Positions 36,337 to 44,909 of a DNA stretch of 64,000 nt are shown one piece after another. A program made the position numbers and the translations under genes. Source of the DNA: Frankia umida (GTDB taxonomy: Bacteria > Actinomycetota > Actinomycetes > Frankiales > Frankiaceae); the NCBI RefSeq assembly GCF_023242945.1, contig NZ_JALKFT010000001.1:310001-374000 (forward strand), given 5' to 3'. Each line of letters starts with the position of its first letter. Position 1 is the stretch's first letter. The notes beneath the pieces were generated by a model that had not been told where the DNA came from, ran no database searches, and saw only the letters and a program-made list of their open reading frames with translations.

Positions 36337-36765
36337 ATGGCCTCCCTGGATGCCTTTGGCAGGTCGGGATGCGCGCTCGGCCAATCGTGATGACAGCGTG
36401 CACCGACGAGACGGAGCACACCAGCCGAGGTCGACGGAATACGACAGACCTGCCAATACCGATTGGACACGCCGAAGGCGCCTTCAGGCAAGGGATCGGG
36501 ACCACCAGAACGGGCTATTTTTGACATGGCCCACACGGCGGACCACAGCCGACGGGAAGGGGCGCCGGCCCGCCGAGCCAGATACTCGGCGAATAGCGCC
36601 GCAAGCATCCGAACGAGTGACCATAAGGCAACAATTACAACAACAGACGACAACGATCTCCGCCCCGCCCGCACATCGCCCCGTCCGCCCCCGAAGATCC
36701 CGTGCCGCCGTGGAACGGTCGGCCGATGCCCCCTTTCGGGGCCCCCGACCGGAGACGGCGCCCGC
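36337..36765. other. Gene-free stretch
   Basis: No gene supported. Patches around 36430-36530 and 36600-36660 are richer in A+T than the surroundings and could hold the promoter of the leftward gene at 36336. A short GGCGCC-centred palindrome (CCGAAGGCGCCTTCAGG) sits at about 36472. Confidence 0.4.
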
Positions 36766-38007
36766 TCAGCGGCGATCGACCCGGTTGACGACGAAGGACA
36801 GATGATTGGCCCGACCCCAGTCGGCGAGCCGGGTCATCGGTCCGACATCGCCGGGCAGCGCCAGCGTGCGTCCCAGTGACACCCCGGCGATCAGCACAGC
36901 GACCACGACCACGGCCGACATCACCAGCAGCGCGACCGCACGCCGCCCCGGACCGGCGCCCACCCCCGCACGCCTGCGCCCCACACCTGAACCGGCGGCG
37001 GACGCCGACGACGCCTCCCGCCCCGACCACCCATCCCGCCCTGCGGGCTCATCCCGCATCGAGGTGGCGGACCTCCCCGGCGCGACGAATCCTTCCGGCG
37101 GGACGGACCTTCCCTGCAGGGCGGATCTTCCCGGTGGAAGGGACCTTCCCGGCGGAACGGACCTGTCCGGCGGAACGGATCTGTCCGGCGGAACGGACCT
37201 GTCCGGCGGGACAGGTCCGGCCGCCGGCCTGGACCGCTCGGACCGCTCGGACGGATCGGACTGTTCGGGCGCCCCGAAGCGCCCAGGCGGAACACGCCGC
37301 CGCGACGGGCCGGGCCCGGCAGGTGCGTCGCGCCGCGCGGGCTGGACCGGACCCGTCAGTGGAACATCGCGCAGCGCGGGCCGGAGACCGGTGGAACTGA
37401 CGCTGTCCAGCAGACCGGTATAACCACGCTCGGTCGCCGGCGGCGCCGGCCGATAATCACGCTGCGATGTCGACGGGGTCACCCGGTTTCCGCCCGGACC
37501 ACCGGCTCGCATCGGACGAATGTCCGCCGCTCTCGTCGAGCGGGACGCATCAGTAATCGGCGCGGAACGGACCGCACCAGATTTCTCCGCCGAACCCCGC
37601 CGTTGCGTTACCGGCGGATTCGCTGGATTGATCGAGGGAGAAACCGGCGCCGGGCGCGGCCCTGCTCCGGCGGCCGGCGGCCGTGCCCCGACCGGCGGCG
37701 GCTGTGTTCCTGGAACCGGCGGCGTTCCTGAAGCTGGCGGCGTTCCTGGAACCGGCGGCGTACCTGGGGCCTGCGGCCAGGCGGACGGGTCGAGGGCGGA
37801 CCTGTCCACCACGGGGGCGGTACGGATGACTCCGGCGCCGCCCGCGGTCGGATCACCGAAGGCCACCGCCCGGAAGGTCTGCCGCCGCCCAGCCGAGCCG
37901 GACCGACGATCCGCCGCGCCGCCGCGGTCCCGGCCCTCAGCGACCACCGCCCGCACCTTCCGCCTCTGCGGCTCGACATCAGCGCACCGGCCCGACATCC
38001 GCCGCAC
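36766..38007 (-). CDS. Repeat-rich Pro-rich protein with one C-terminal membrane helix
   Basis: Unknown 413-residue protein. Almost all of it is disordered and rich in Pro, Ser, Arg and Gly, with two tandem peptide repeats: PPVPGT/PPASGT (about 37700-37770) and VPPDRS/VPPGRS, an 18-bp unit at about 37100-37215. A single membrane helix (AVALLVMSAVVVVAVLIAGVSLG) lies about 45 residues from the end. The last stretch, MTRLADWGRANHLSFVVNRVDRR (its end shown only by motif), looks like the beginning of an extracytoplasmic domain that stops at once; a truncated longer protein is possible. The start is uncertain; several downstream starts exist. Confidence 0.5.
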   Translation of the reverse strand: MRRMSGRCADVEPQRRKVRAVVAEGRDRGGAADRRSGSAGRRQTFRAVAFGDPTAGGAGVIRTAPVVDRSALDPSAWPQAPGTPPVPGTPPASGTPPVPGTQPPPVGARPPAAGAGPRPAPVSPSINPANPPVTQRRGSAEKSGAVRSAPITDASRSTRAADIRPMRAGGPGGNRVTPSTSQRDYRPAPPATERGYTGLLDSVSSTGLRPALRDVPLTGPVQPARRDAPAGPGPSRRRVPPGRFGAPEQSDPSERSERSRPAAGPVPPDRSVPPDRSVPPDRSVPPGRSLPPGRSALQGRSVPPEGFVAPGRSATSMRDEPAGRDGWSGREASSASAAGSGVGRRRAGVGAGPGRRAVALLVMSAVVVVAVLIAGVSLGRTLALPGDVGPMTRLADWGRANHLSFVVNRVDRR

Positions 38008-38269
38008 GACGAGCGATCCGACCCGGACGCATCGCCGCTCCGAGCGCCGCCATCTGCGGCAATACCGCCCAGACTAGACGAGTAGGGCCGATTTTCCGGG
38101 CTTGAGCCAACTACCCGACACCCGCTCGGCGCCCACAACCCGCGCTCCCACCGTCCGCGCCCCCGGGCGCCGGCCCGTCCATGACCCTCCGTCCATGACC
38201 CTCGGTAGCGTCATCAGGCGGGTTCTGCTGCGGGCTCGTCGTGGGGCGTGGCCGCGGCCGTCCCGGGGG

Positions 38270-38707
38270 CTATTTGCGGCGGACCCGGCAGACCCGTTCC
38301 AGGACCAGCCCACCGACCAGCAGGACGACGGCCGCGGCGAGACCCAGGCCGGCGGTGATCGCGTCGCCACCCGCGCTGCCGAACTCGTCCGTGCGTGGAA
38401 TGGTGTAGCCCAGCGTTCCGGCCCAGCCGCCGGCCAGCGCGGCCGCGGCCACCGAACTCGCCTTGGCGAACGCGGCGAGCCGGGCGACGGTCAGCGCCAC
38501 GATCGGCCGCGTCCCCGGTCGACCCTCCAGTCGACGCCGGGTGTGCCCGGCGATCTGCAGTTCCAGCGCACCGATGACGAGCACCGACACCGGCGCCGTA
38601 CGTGGCAGCGCCGGGATCGACCGGTACGTCCACCAGAGCAGCACGTACGCGAGCGCCCCGAAGATGACGGCCACCAGCGCCAGGTCACGCCCCCGCGTCG
38701 GGTTCAC
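38270..38707 (-). CDS. DUF3180 family membrane protein
   Basis: A 145-residue membrane protein with four predicted helices: ALVAVIFGALAYVLLWW near residue 10, PVSVLVIGALEL near 39, SVAAAALAGGWAGTLGY near 85 and AGLGLAAAVVLLVGGLVLE near 118. The second loop has the family pattern HTRRRLEG.PGTRPI.ALTVARLAAFAKAS. DUF3180 genes usually follow folK in actinomycetes, as here; the function is not known. Its GTG overlaps the folK stop by four bases, so it is the last member of the folate operon. Confidence 0.88.
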   Translation of the reverse strand: MNPTRGRDLALVAVIFGALAYVLLWWTYRSIPALPRTAPVSVLVIGALELQIAGHTRRRLEGRPGTRPIVALTVARLAAFAKASSVAAAALAGGWAGTLGYTIPRTDEFGSAGGDAITAGLGLAAAVVLLVGGLVLERVCRVRRK

Positions 38708-39306
38708 GACGGCGCCCCAGCGGAACCAGCACGACCAGCGGAATCAGCGGGACGCAGTGGGGCGGGCAGTCGCCGTAGGTCGGCCAGCTCCCCGTCCTGG
38801 GCCATCCGGGCGACGAGGTCGGCGACGGGGCCGTGACCGGGCAGGATGGCCGCGGGTTCGACGTCCAGCCAGGGCACGCAGACGAAGGCGCGCAGATGTG
38901 CCCGCGGGTGCGGAAGGATGATCTCCGGATCGTCGCTGCGGACCGATCCGAGCGCGATGACGTCGACGTCGAGGGTGCGAGGTCCCCAACGGACCTGTCG
39001 GACCCGGTGTGCCGCCGCCTCCGCGACGTGGGCGGCGGCCAGCAGCTCGCGCGGCCCGGCCGACGCCACCAGGACGACGGCGTTGAGGTAGTCGTCCTGC
39101 TCCGGCCCGCCGACCGGCGCGGTCTCGTACACCGGCGAGCAGGCCAGTACGCCAAGCCGCGCGTCGAGACTGGCCACCGCGGCCCGCAACAGCGCGAGGC
39201 GGTCGCCGAGGTTGGAGCCGAGGGCCAACACCGCGTGCCGGGCCGAGCGGTCCGGCGCGGGGGCGTCCGGTGTCACCGCCGGCTCAGCGGGGTTCGGGGC
39301 GGTCAC
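38704..39306 (-). CDS. folK: 2-amino-4-hydroxy-6-hydroxymethyldihydropteridine pyrophosphokinase
   Basis: HPPK, 200 residues, transfers pyrophosphate from ATP to 6-hydroxymethyl-dihydropterin in folate synthesis. Motifs: HAVLALGSNLGDRLALLRAA near residue 24, SPVYETAPVGGPEQDDYLNAVV near 57, RWGPRTLDVDVIALG near 105 with the two metal-binding Asp, and LPHPRAHLRAFVCVPWLDV near 129. The GTG at 39306 overlaps the end of folB by 23 bases and its stop overlaps the DUF3180 start, giving tight coupling. Confidence 0.95.
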   Translation of the reverse strand: MTAPNPAEPAVTPDAPAPDRSARHAVLALGSNLGDRLALLRAAVASLDARLGVLACSPVYETAPVGGPEQDDYLNAVVLVASAGPRELLAAAHVAEAAAHRVRQVRWGPRTLDVDVIALGSVRSDDPEIILPHPRAHLRAFVCVPWLDVEPAAILPGHGPVADLVARMAQDGELADLRRLPAPLRPADSAGRAGSAGAPS

Positions 39307-39685
39307 GGACGACCGTCACGGCCACATCGTCGAAGACCAGCGGGATCGGCGCCGCCGGCTTGTGCACGCTCACCTCGGCCCGCAGCACCCGCGGCGGGCG
39401 CAGGCAGGCATCGACGAGGCGGTGGGCCAGCGTCTCGATCAGGTCCACCGGTTCGCCGGCGACGATGGCGGCCAGCGCCTCGGCCAGCTCGCCGTAGTGC
39501 ACGGTGCGGGTGACATCGTCGGTGCGGGCCGCATCGGTCACGTCCAGCCAGAGCACCGCGTCCACGACGAACTCCTGGCCGAGTTCCCGTTCGGCGGGCA
39601 GCACCCCGTGGTGGCCACGCACCCGCAGGCCGCGCAGCGTGATCCGATCCTGGTGCGGACCGGTCGGATCCACGGCTGCGCTCAT
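39284..39685 (-). CDS. folB: Dihydroneopterin aldolase
   Basis: A 133-residue enzyme that cleaves dihydroneopterin to the hydroxymethyl pterin used by FolK. Pattern: ITLRGLRVRGHHGVLPAERELGQEF (HHGV active-site region), TDDVTRTVHYGELAEAL, then LIETLAHRLVDACL and VSVHKPAAPIP with the catalytic Lys. ATG at 39685 overlaps the folP stop (TGATG). Confidence 0.95.
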   Translation of the reverse strand: MSAAVDPTGPHQDRITLRGLRVRGHHGVLPAERELGQEFVVDAVLWLDVTDAARTDDVTRTVHYGELAEALAAIVAGEPVDLIETLAHRLVDACLRPPRVLRAEVSVHKPAAPIPLVFDDVAVTVVRDRPEPR

Positions 39686-40626
39686 CAAGGCGACCATCCT
39701 GTCCTGGAGGCGTCGGCGGTCCTGGAACCACCGGGGGCGCTGGTGGTGGGGTTCGCGACCAGTGTGGTCGGCGCGGTGGCCTGGGCGCTGCGTTTCCAGG
39801 CGCGGACCACCCGCACGGCGTCGGCGGCCGGACGTACGGCGTGCACCCGCACACCCCAGACGTCCGCGGCGGCCAGCAGGGCGGTGGTGGCCTGGGTGGC
39901 GTCGTCACGCGCGTCGCTCGGGCGTGGCTGCGCCTGGCCGTCGGCGAGCACCGTGCCGAGGAACGACTTGCGTGACGTCCCGACCAGCAGGGGACGACCG
40001 AAGGCGGCGAACGCGTGCAGGTGGCCGAGCAGCGCCCAGTTGTGCGCGGACGTCTTGGCGAAGCCGATCCCGGGATCGATGACCACCTGTTCCTCGGCGA
40101 TGCCCGCGGCCAGGACCGCCTCGAGACGACTGTCCAGCTCCGCCACCACCTCGGCGACGACGTCACCGTAGACGGCCTGTTCGGCCATGGTCGCGCTCGG
40201 CCCACGGGCGTGCATGAGGACGTAGTGGACCCCACGGTCGGCCACCATGGCCAGCAGCTCCGGATCGTGGCCGCCGGAGACGTCGTTGACGAGCACGGCG
40301 CCGGCGTCCACCGCCGCGGCGGCGACCGAGACCCTGGTCGTGTCCACGCTGACCCGCACGCCGGCCGCCGCGAGCTGGGCGACGACCGGCAGCACCCGGC
40401 GCATCTCCTCACTCGCGGGCACCCGCAGCGCACCGGGCCGGGTGGACTCGCCCCCGACATCGATGAGATCGGCGCCCTCGGCGACCATCCGCAGGCCCGC
40501 CCGTACGGCGTCGATGGGGTCGAGGAACGTGCCGCCGTCCGAGAACGAATCCGGGGTCACGTTGACCACTCCCATCACCCGGGTCAGCTCACCCGGTGTG
40601 AACAGTCCCGCCACATCCGCGTTCAT
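39685..40626 (-). CDS. folP: Dihydropteroate synthase
   Basis: Couples 4-aminobenzoate to the pterin pyrophosphate; the sulfonamide target. 313 residues. MGVVNVTPDSFSDGG near residue 18, IDVGGESTRPGA near 53, VSVDTTRVSVAAAAVDAGAVLVNDVSGG near 90-115, VVIDPGIGFAKTSAHNW near 180, and LLVGTSRKSFLG near 212 are all intact. The last 40 residues are a Thr/Ala/Ser tail outside the TIM barrel. Start overlaps the GNAT gene stop by four bases (ATGA). Confidence 0.96.
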   Translation of the reverse strand: MNADVAGLFTPGELTRVMGVVNVTPDSFSDGGTFLDPIDAVRAGLRMVAEGADLIDVGGESTRPGALRVPASEEMRRVLPVVAQLAAAGVRVSVDTTRVSVAAAAVDAGAVLVNDVSGGHDPELLAMVADRGVHYVLMHARGPSATMAEQAVYGDVVAEVVAELDSRLEAVLAAGIAEEQVVIDPGIGFAKTSAHNWALLGHLHAFAAFGRPLLVGTSRKSFLGTVLADGQAQPRPSDARDDATQATTALLAAADVWGVRVHAVRPAADAVRVVRAWKRSAQATAPTTLVANPTTSAPGGSRTADASRTGWSP

Positions 40627-41534
40627 GCGTTCCGCTCCTGCGCCGAGAAAGCCGGACGAGCCGGACTGGCCGAACTGGTCGAACTGGCCGAACTGGTCGA
40701 ACTGGTCGCTGGGATCGGTGGAGCGGGTGGGATCGGGCCGCGCCGGTAGGAGTACCGGTAGACCGGTCGGAAGCCGAGCTCGGCGTACAACCGCCTGGCC
40801 ACGGTGCTGACCTCCTCAACTTGCAGGTAGGCATAGGTCGCGCCCTGCTGGGCCGCCCAGCTGGCGAGGGTGGCGACCACCTGACGGGCGGCGCCCTGGC
40901 CGCGGGCGGCGGGCAGCGTCGCCATGCTGTAGATGCCCAGCCAGCGGCCGTCCGCGACACCTCGACCCACCGCGATGGGCACTCCGTCGACGGCGGCGGT
41001 GACATAGACCGTGGGCAGCCGCAGCGCGCCGAGCACGGCCAGTGTGGCGTCCCGCTGGGTGTCGAAGGTGGCCAGTACCTGGCCCGCGACCGTCAGCCAG
41101 GTCTCGTCCGGCCCGCTCGCGCACAGCACCCGCAGGGTGGGCGGGCCAGCTCGGACGGGGCGGGCGAAGCCGGTCAGCGGCGCGGTGCAGACGTCGGTGG
41201 GGCCGGTGTCGTCGAAGTCCGCGGCGTCGAGCACGGCGGCCAGCCCGCTCGGTCTGCTCACCGGTGTCTGCTGGAAGGTGGGTGGCAGGCCGGCGGCGCG
41301 ATAGAAGTCGGTGACCGTGGCGAGCGCGGCCGGCAGGTCGGGGACGTCGCCGTGGGCCCAGACCGAGTTCCCGCGCCGGGACGCCCCGGCGGAGGCCCGC
41401 AGTGTCCAACCGGCGAGCTCCGTCACGTGCAGCGGCGGCCAGGCCCGGTGGGCCACCACCTCGAGGTCGCGGGCGAGCTCCGCCCGCGCTCCGGTGAGGC
41501 CGGCCCGGGGTGCGACGAGTGGATCATCCGACAT
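40623..41534 (-). CDS. GNAT family N-acetyltransferase
   Basis: Predicted acetyl-CoA-dependent acyltransferase, 303 residues. The N-terminal half (ARDLEVVAHRAWPPLHVTEL, WTLRASAGASRRGNSVWAHG) is typical of two-domain GNAT proteins in actinomycetes. The catalytic C-terminal half has YSMATLPAARGQGAARQVVATLASWA near residue 200 with the acetyl-CoA loop R-x-x-G-x-A, followed by AYLQVEEVSTVARRLYAELGFRPVYRYSYR. A Ser/Thr repeat tail (TSSTSSASSTSSAS) is encoded by a 9-base repeat near 40665-40715. It heads the fol operon; substrate unknown. Confidence 0.88.
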   Translation of the reverse strand: MSDDPLVAPRAGLTGARAELARDLEVVAHRAWPPLHVTELAGWTLRASAGASRRGNSVWAHGDVPDLPAALATVTDFYRAAGLPPTFQQTPVSRPSGLAAVLDAADFDDTGPTDVCTAPLTGFARPVRAGPPTLRVLCASGPDETWLTVAGQVLATFDTQRDATLAVLGALRLPTVYVTAAVDGVPIAVGRGVADGRWLGIYSMATLPAARGQGAARQVVATLASWAAQQGATYAYLQVEEVSTVARRLYAELGFRPVYRYSYRRGPIPPAPPIPATSSTSSASSTSSASPARPAFSAQERNA

Positions 41535-42385
41535 GGCGGGCCTCGCCGGGGGCGGCGCCCCGAGCCGCGCCACCGACCGGGGTCAGCCCGCATGCTCCGT
41601 CGGCTCCGGACACCGTGCAGCGGCCGCCGGGCCCGCGCCCGCGGCGCGTCGGGCGAGTCGGGCGCGTCGGAAGGTCCCGCGGGGCCGCGTCAGCCATCGT
41701 GCCGAGGCTACCGACCCGGGGGGCGCCTCGACCGGCGACCTTGGTCGCATCGCCGGCACCGACACGCCCACCTCCGGGCGCCTATGACCTAATGACATAG
41801 TTGCGGGACTATTGCGAGATTGTTCCAAACATGTCCCGATATAAACGCACTGTGAGGATCGGCTCCCGGTCCGTCCGACGCGCCGACGGCGAACTCCGTC
41901 GGCGCATTCTCGGGCTGGTGCACAAGGCTTCCGTCGCTCAGCCTGCTCACGCCGCGTGTTCGTTCGTCCGTATGCCCTTCGACCGGATCAACCACGCCCG
42001 CGGCGGCCGGTAATCCGGTGCCGCACCGACCGGATCGGCTGCGGAAACCCGCGAGAAACACCACGTAGAGCCACGATGGCTGATACCTTTCACGATCCCC
42101 ATCGTTACCCTCCGGCGCAGGGGTGCTCCTACTATTGGCCATGCGGATCCGGTAGTGCCGGACGAGCCGGCGCCCACCGGTTCATCCGGCCGGCCCACCC
42201 GCGGCGGCGTCGCCGCCCGGAGGGCCACCACCGTCGTCACCGTCGCCGACGGACCGGAGCGTCAGCCCAGCAGCGTGGTCCCACCGTGCGCTTGCGCCAC
42301 GTCACTCCTCGCAGCGGGCCGACTCTCCGCTACCTTGTCGGCACGGTCGCTGACCGTGGTGTTATCGGAAGGAAGGACGCGCGGC
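41535..42385. other. 850-base stretch without a supported gene
   Basis: Between divergent GNAT and TPR-like genes. The left part is ordinary high-GC DNA. From 41785 to 41850 the sequence is unusually A+T-rich, a plausible promoter region. Two opposing small frames cover 41789-42142 (minus, 117 codons, with a short hydrophobic patch) and 41831-42013 (plus, from an ATG, 60 codons, Arg-rich); neither has a convincing ribosome-binding site or recognisable domain. GGAAGGAAGG at 42368-42377 is the ribosome-binding site of the next gene. Confidence 0.45.
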
Positions 42386-43864
42386 ATGCCGCAGTCGAGC
42401 GGATCCTCGCCGGACCGTGGTCCCGAGCGCGGGATCCCGGGTCCGGCCGGTCGTCCCGGCCCGCACCCGGTTCGATCGGCGTCCGGCGAGTCGATCCTCA
42501 TCCCCCCCGCCCGAACCCCACCGGACGACTGCCCCGAGGACTACCCGGTGGAACCACCCCCGCCGCCGCCGCCGTCCTGTGCCGCGCCCGCCCGCCATCC
42601 GTACGCGCTCGGCTTCGCGGCGTTCGCCCGCCGCAGCGAACTCGCCGTACCCGCCCTGCTTCCCGTCCTCAACCGCCGCACCAGGCTCGCTCCGGCGCCA
42701 CGACCCGTCCCGGGCCCCGCGACCGCGGGTCCGCTGACCGCCGGGAACCCGGTCGCCGGCCGTCTGGTCGCCGGCCCCACCGTCACGGGTCTGCGGGCAC
42801 CGGCGCAGCGCTCCCGACGGCGCCGCGGGTACGCGGGCGCCACGATGATGACGGCGATGCTGGCCGAGGGTCAGATCATGGAGGTCTCCGACGTCCTCGC
42901 CGCGAGCCCGGTGGACCTCGCCCTCGAGCGCGCCGAGGACCTGCTCGACGATCTGCTCTGCGCGCACGAGCGGACGCCCCCGGCGCACATCCTGGCCCAG
43001 ACCGTCCGGCTACGCCGCGGGCTCGAACGGCTCGCTCGGCGTTCCGTGCCCGGCGGCGACGCCCGACGACGGGACCTGCTGATCGGCCGAGTGGCCGTCC
43101 TCGGCGCGGACGCCGCGTTCAAGCTCGGCGACACCGTCACCGCCCGCTCCCTGACCACGCTCGGCTTCCAGGTGGGTCAGGCCCTCGGTGACGCGGCACT
43201 GTGCGGGTCGGCCCGTGAGGTCGCCGCCGTCGCGGAGTTCTACGCCGGACGGCCGGAGGAGGCGCTGCGGCTGGCCCGCGACGGCCTGACCCGGGTCGAC
43301 GACGGTCCGGTGCACGTCCGACTGGTCTGTCAGGTCGCCCGTGCCCTGGCCGCCCTGGGTGACGTCCGCGGTGCCGCGCTGTCCCTGGACGAGGCCTACG
43401 ACCTGGCCGATCTCGTCCCCCCCGACCAGTGGGGACGACCAGGACCGGCGTTCGAGACGTGCCACCCGGTACTGGTGCCCTACCACGCGACGACGGCGAT
43501 GTGCCTGCTCGGCCGGCCGACGGCGGCCGAGCAGCACGCCGAACTCGCCCTGCCCGGACTCGACGCCCTCGAGGTGCCCGGGTTCCGCTCGGTGATCCGT
43601 CTCGACCTCGCCATCGCCCTCTCCCGGCAGGGTCGACTCGAACTCGACCGGGTCTGCACGCTGGCGAGCGAGGCGATCGAGATCTCCTGGGGTCGCACCG
43701 TGGCGTCGGTCTCCATCCGCGCCGACCAGTTGCTCACCGCCACCCGAGCGCACAGTGAGGTCCGGGCGGTGCGCCGCGTCGCGCTGCTGGTCCGGGAGTG
43801 GCAGCGCTCAGCCGCCAACCAGCGACCCGCTCCGGGCGCGGTCACGGCTCCCGGCCACCGGTAG
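42386..43864 (+). CDS. TPR-like protein, probable regulator-type
   Basis: A 492-residue protein. The first 150 residues are Pro/Arg-rich and disordered. From about 155 the sequence is all-helical with TPR-like periodicity: ALERAEDLLDDLLCAHE, RVAVLGADAAFKLGDTVTA, AAVAEFYAGRPEEALRLARDGL, QVARALAALGDVRGAALSLDEAY. This resembles the C-terminal part of actinomycete XRE-family regulators, but no helix-turn-helix is seen at the N-terminus. ATG at 42386 has a strong GGAAGGAAGG before it. It converges on the PAP2 gene with a 57-base overlap. Confidence 0.72.
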   Translation: MPQSSGSSPDRGPERGIPGPAGRPGPHPVRSASGESILIPPARTPPDDCPEDYPVEPPPPPPPSCAAPARHPYALGFAAFARRSELAVPALLPVLNRRTRLAPAPRPVPGPATAGPLTAGNPVAGRLVAGPTVTGLRAPAQRSRRRRGYAGATMMTAMLAEGQIMEVSDVLAASPVDLALERAEDLLDDLLCAHERTPPAHILAQTVRLRRGLERLARRSVPGGDARRRDLLIGRVAVLGADAAFKLGDTVTARSLTTLGFQVGQALGDAALCGSAREVAAVAEFYAGRPEEALRLARDGLTRVDDGPVHVRLVCQVARALAALGDVRGAALSLDEAYDLADLVPPDQWGRPGPAFETCHPVLVPYHATTAMCLLGRPTAAEQHAELALPGLDALEVPGFRSVIRLDLAIALSRQGRLELDRVCTLASEAIEISWGRTVASVSIRADQLLTATRAHSEVRAVRRVALLVREWQRSAANQRPAPGAVTAPGHR

Positions 43865-44572
43865 CCGAAACCAGGCGGCCAGGCCGAGCGCCCATGCCAC
43901 CCCGAGCAGGTATCCGGCGACGACGTCCGACAGATAGTGGACGCCGAGCCCCACCCGGGCGAAGCCGGTGCCGGCGATCACCACCGCGGCGATGCCCCAC
44001 CACACCGGACGGGCCGTCCGCCCAGTCAGCGCGCCCGTGACGACGAGCACCACCGTCGCGGCGACCACGACCCCGAACGCATGGCCGGACGGGAAGCTGA
44101 ACCCGGCCGCCGATGCGACCGGATCGTCGACCAACGGCCGCGACCGGCGGACGACCTCCTTGGCCAGGCGGGCCACCAGCCCACCGACCTCCACCGTGAC
44201 CAGCACAAAGGTGGCAAGCCGCCGCATGAGATCCGGGTCGCGGGCACCCACCCCCCGACCACCACGCGCGCGCCACCACAGCCAGGCGGCCGCAACAACC
44301 GCGAGCACCCGCCAGACAGTGGGAGCGCACACCACACTGACCCACCGCAGGGCACCAGCCAGGGCGTCGTCGCCGGCGGAGACCCGCACCAGCGTCGCGG
44401 TGATGTCCACATCGACGCGCACCCAGGGCGCCCAGGGCACCCGAACCGCCAATGCCAGCAGCAGCACCCCGAACACGCCGGCCGCGACCGCCGGCCACGA
44501 CCAGCCACGCCCTCCGGCCCGCGTCCCCGCCCGCACCACGCGCCGCGCCGCGCCACGCATCCGCGTCATCAT
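43808..44572 (-). CDS. PAP2 family membrane phosphatase
   Basis: Type 2 phosphatidic acid phosphatase-like integral membrane enzyme, 254 residues, about six helices. The three catalytic motifs are present: KEVVRRSRP (C1) near residue 127, FPSGHA (C2) near 147, and RVGLGVHYLSDVVAG (C3) near 195 with the nucleophile His. Such enzymes dephosphorylate undecaprenyl pyrophosphate or phospholipid phosphates on the outer leaflet. ATG at 44572 chosen just before the first basic segment; the upstream extension in frame is low-complexity. Confidence 0.88.
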   Translation of the reverse strand: MMTRMRGAARRVVRAGTRAGGRGWSWPAVAAGVFGVLLLALAVRVPWAPWVRVDVDITATLVRVSAGDDALAGALRWVSVVCAPTVWRVLAVVAAAWLWWRARGGRGVGARDPDLMRRLATFVLVTVEVGGLVARLAKEVVRRSRPLVDDPVASAAGFSFPSGHAFGVVVAATVVLVVTGALTGRTARPVWWGIAAVVIAGTGFARVGLGVHYLSDVVAGYLLGVAWALGLAAWFRLPVAGSRDRARSGSLVGG

Positions 44573-44909
44573 CCGATCACTGCCTGGTGTCCTCCCCGGT
44601 GTCCGGCCCCTCGCCGTTCGTCCCCCGGTACTGCGCCCCCCGCGGACCTCCTGCCCACCCCCGGGTGTGGTTACCGCCGGCCACGGCGGCCCGGTGCGGC
44701 GGCGGGCGGTCCGTCGATTCGGGTTGGGCGGTCCGTGCGGTCCCGTCGGACGCATGTCATTCTGGTCAAACCCGTCGGGTGCGACGGACCGCACATTCAC
44801 GTCGGACGGTGACCGCAGCACGTCGCCCGCCCGTGCAGGACCGACCGCCCGTGTCGGGCGCCAAAGCGACCTGGCCGCCCGAGCGGGCCGACCGTCTGGA
44901 GGGAGACCC
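44573..44909. other. Divergent promoter region
   Basis: A 337-base gap between the divergently read PAP2 and ParA-like genes; no gene seen. It contains GGAGGGAG at 44898-44905, the ribosome-binding site of the rightward gene. Confidence 0.45.

Noticed and set aside
41789..42142. 117-codon minus-strand frame
   Set aside because: Starts with an ATG and has a short hydrophobic patch, but lacks a ribosome-binding site and any known motif; described only as part of the gap.
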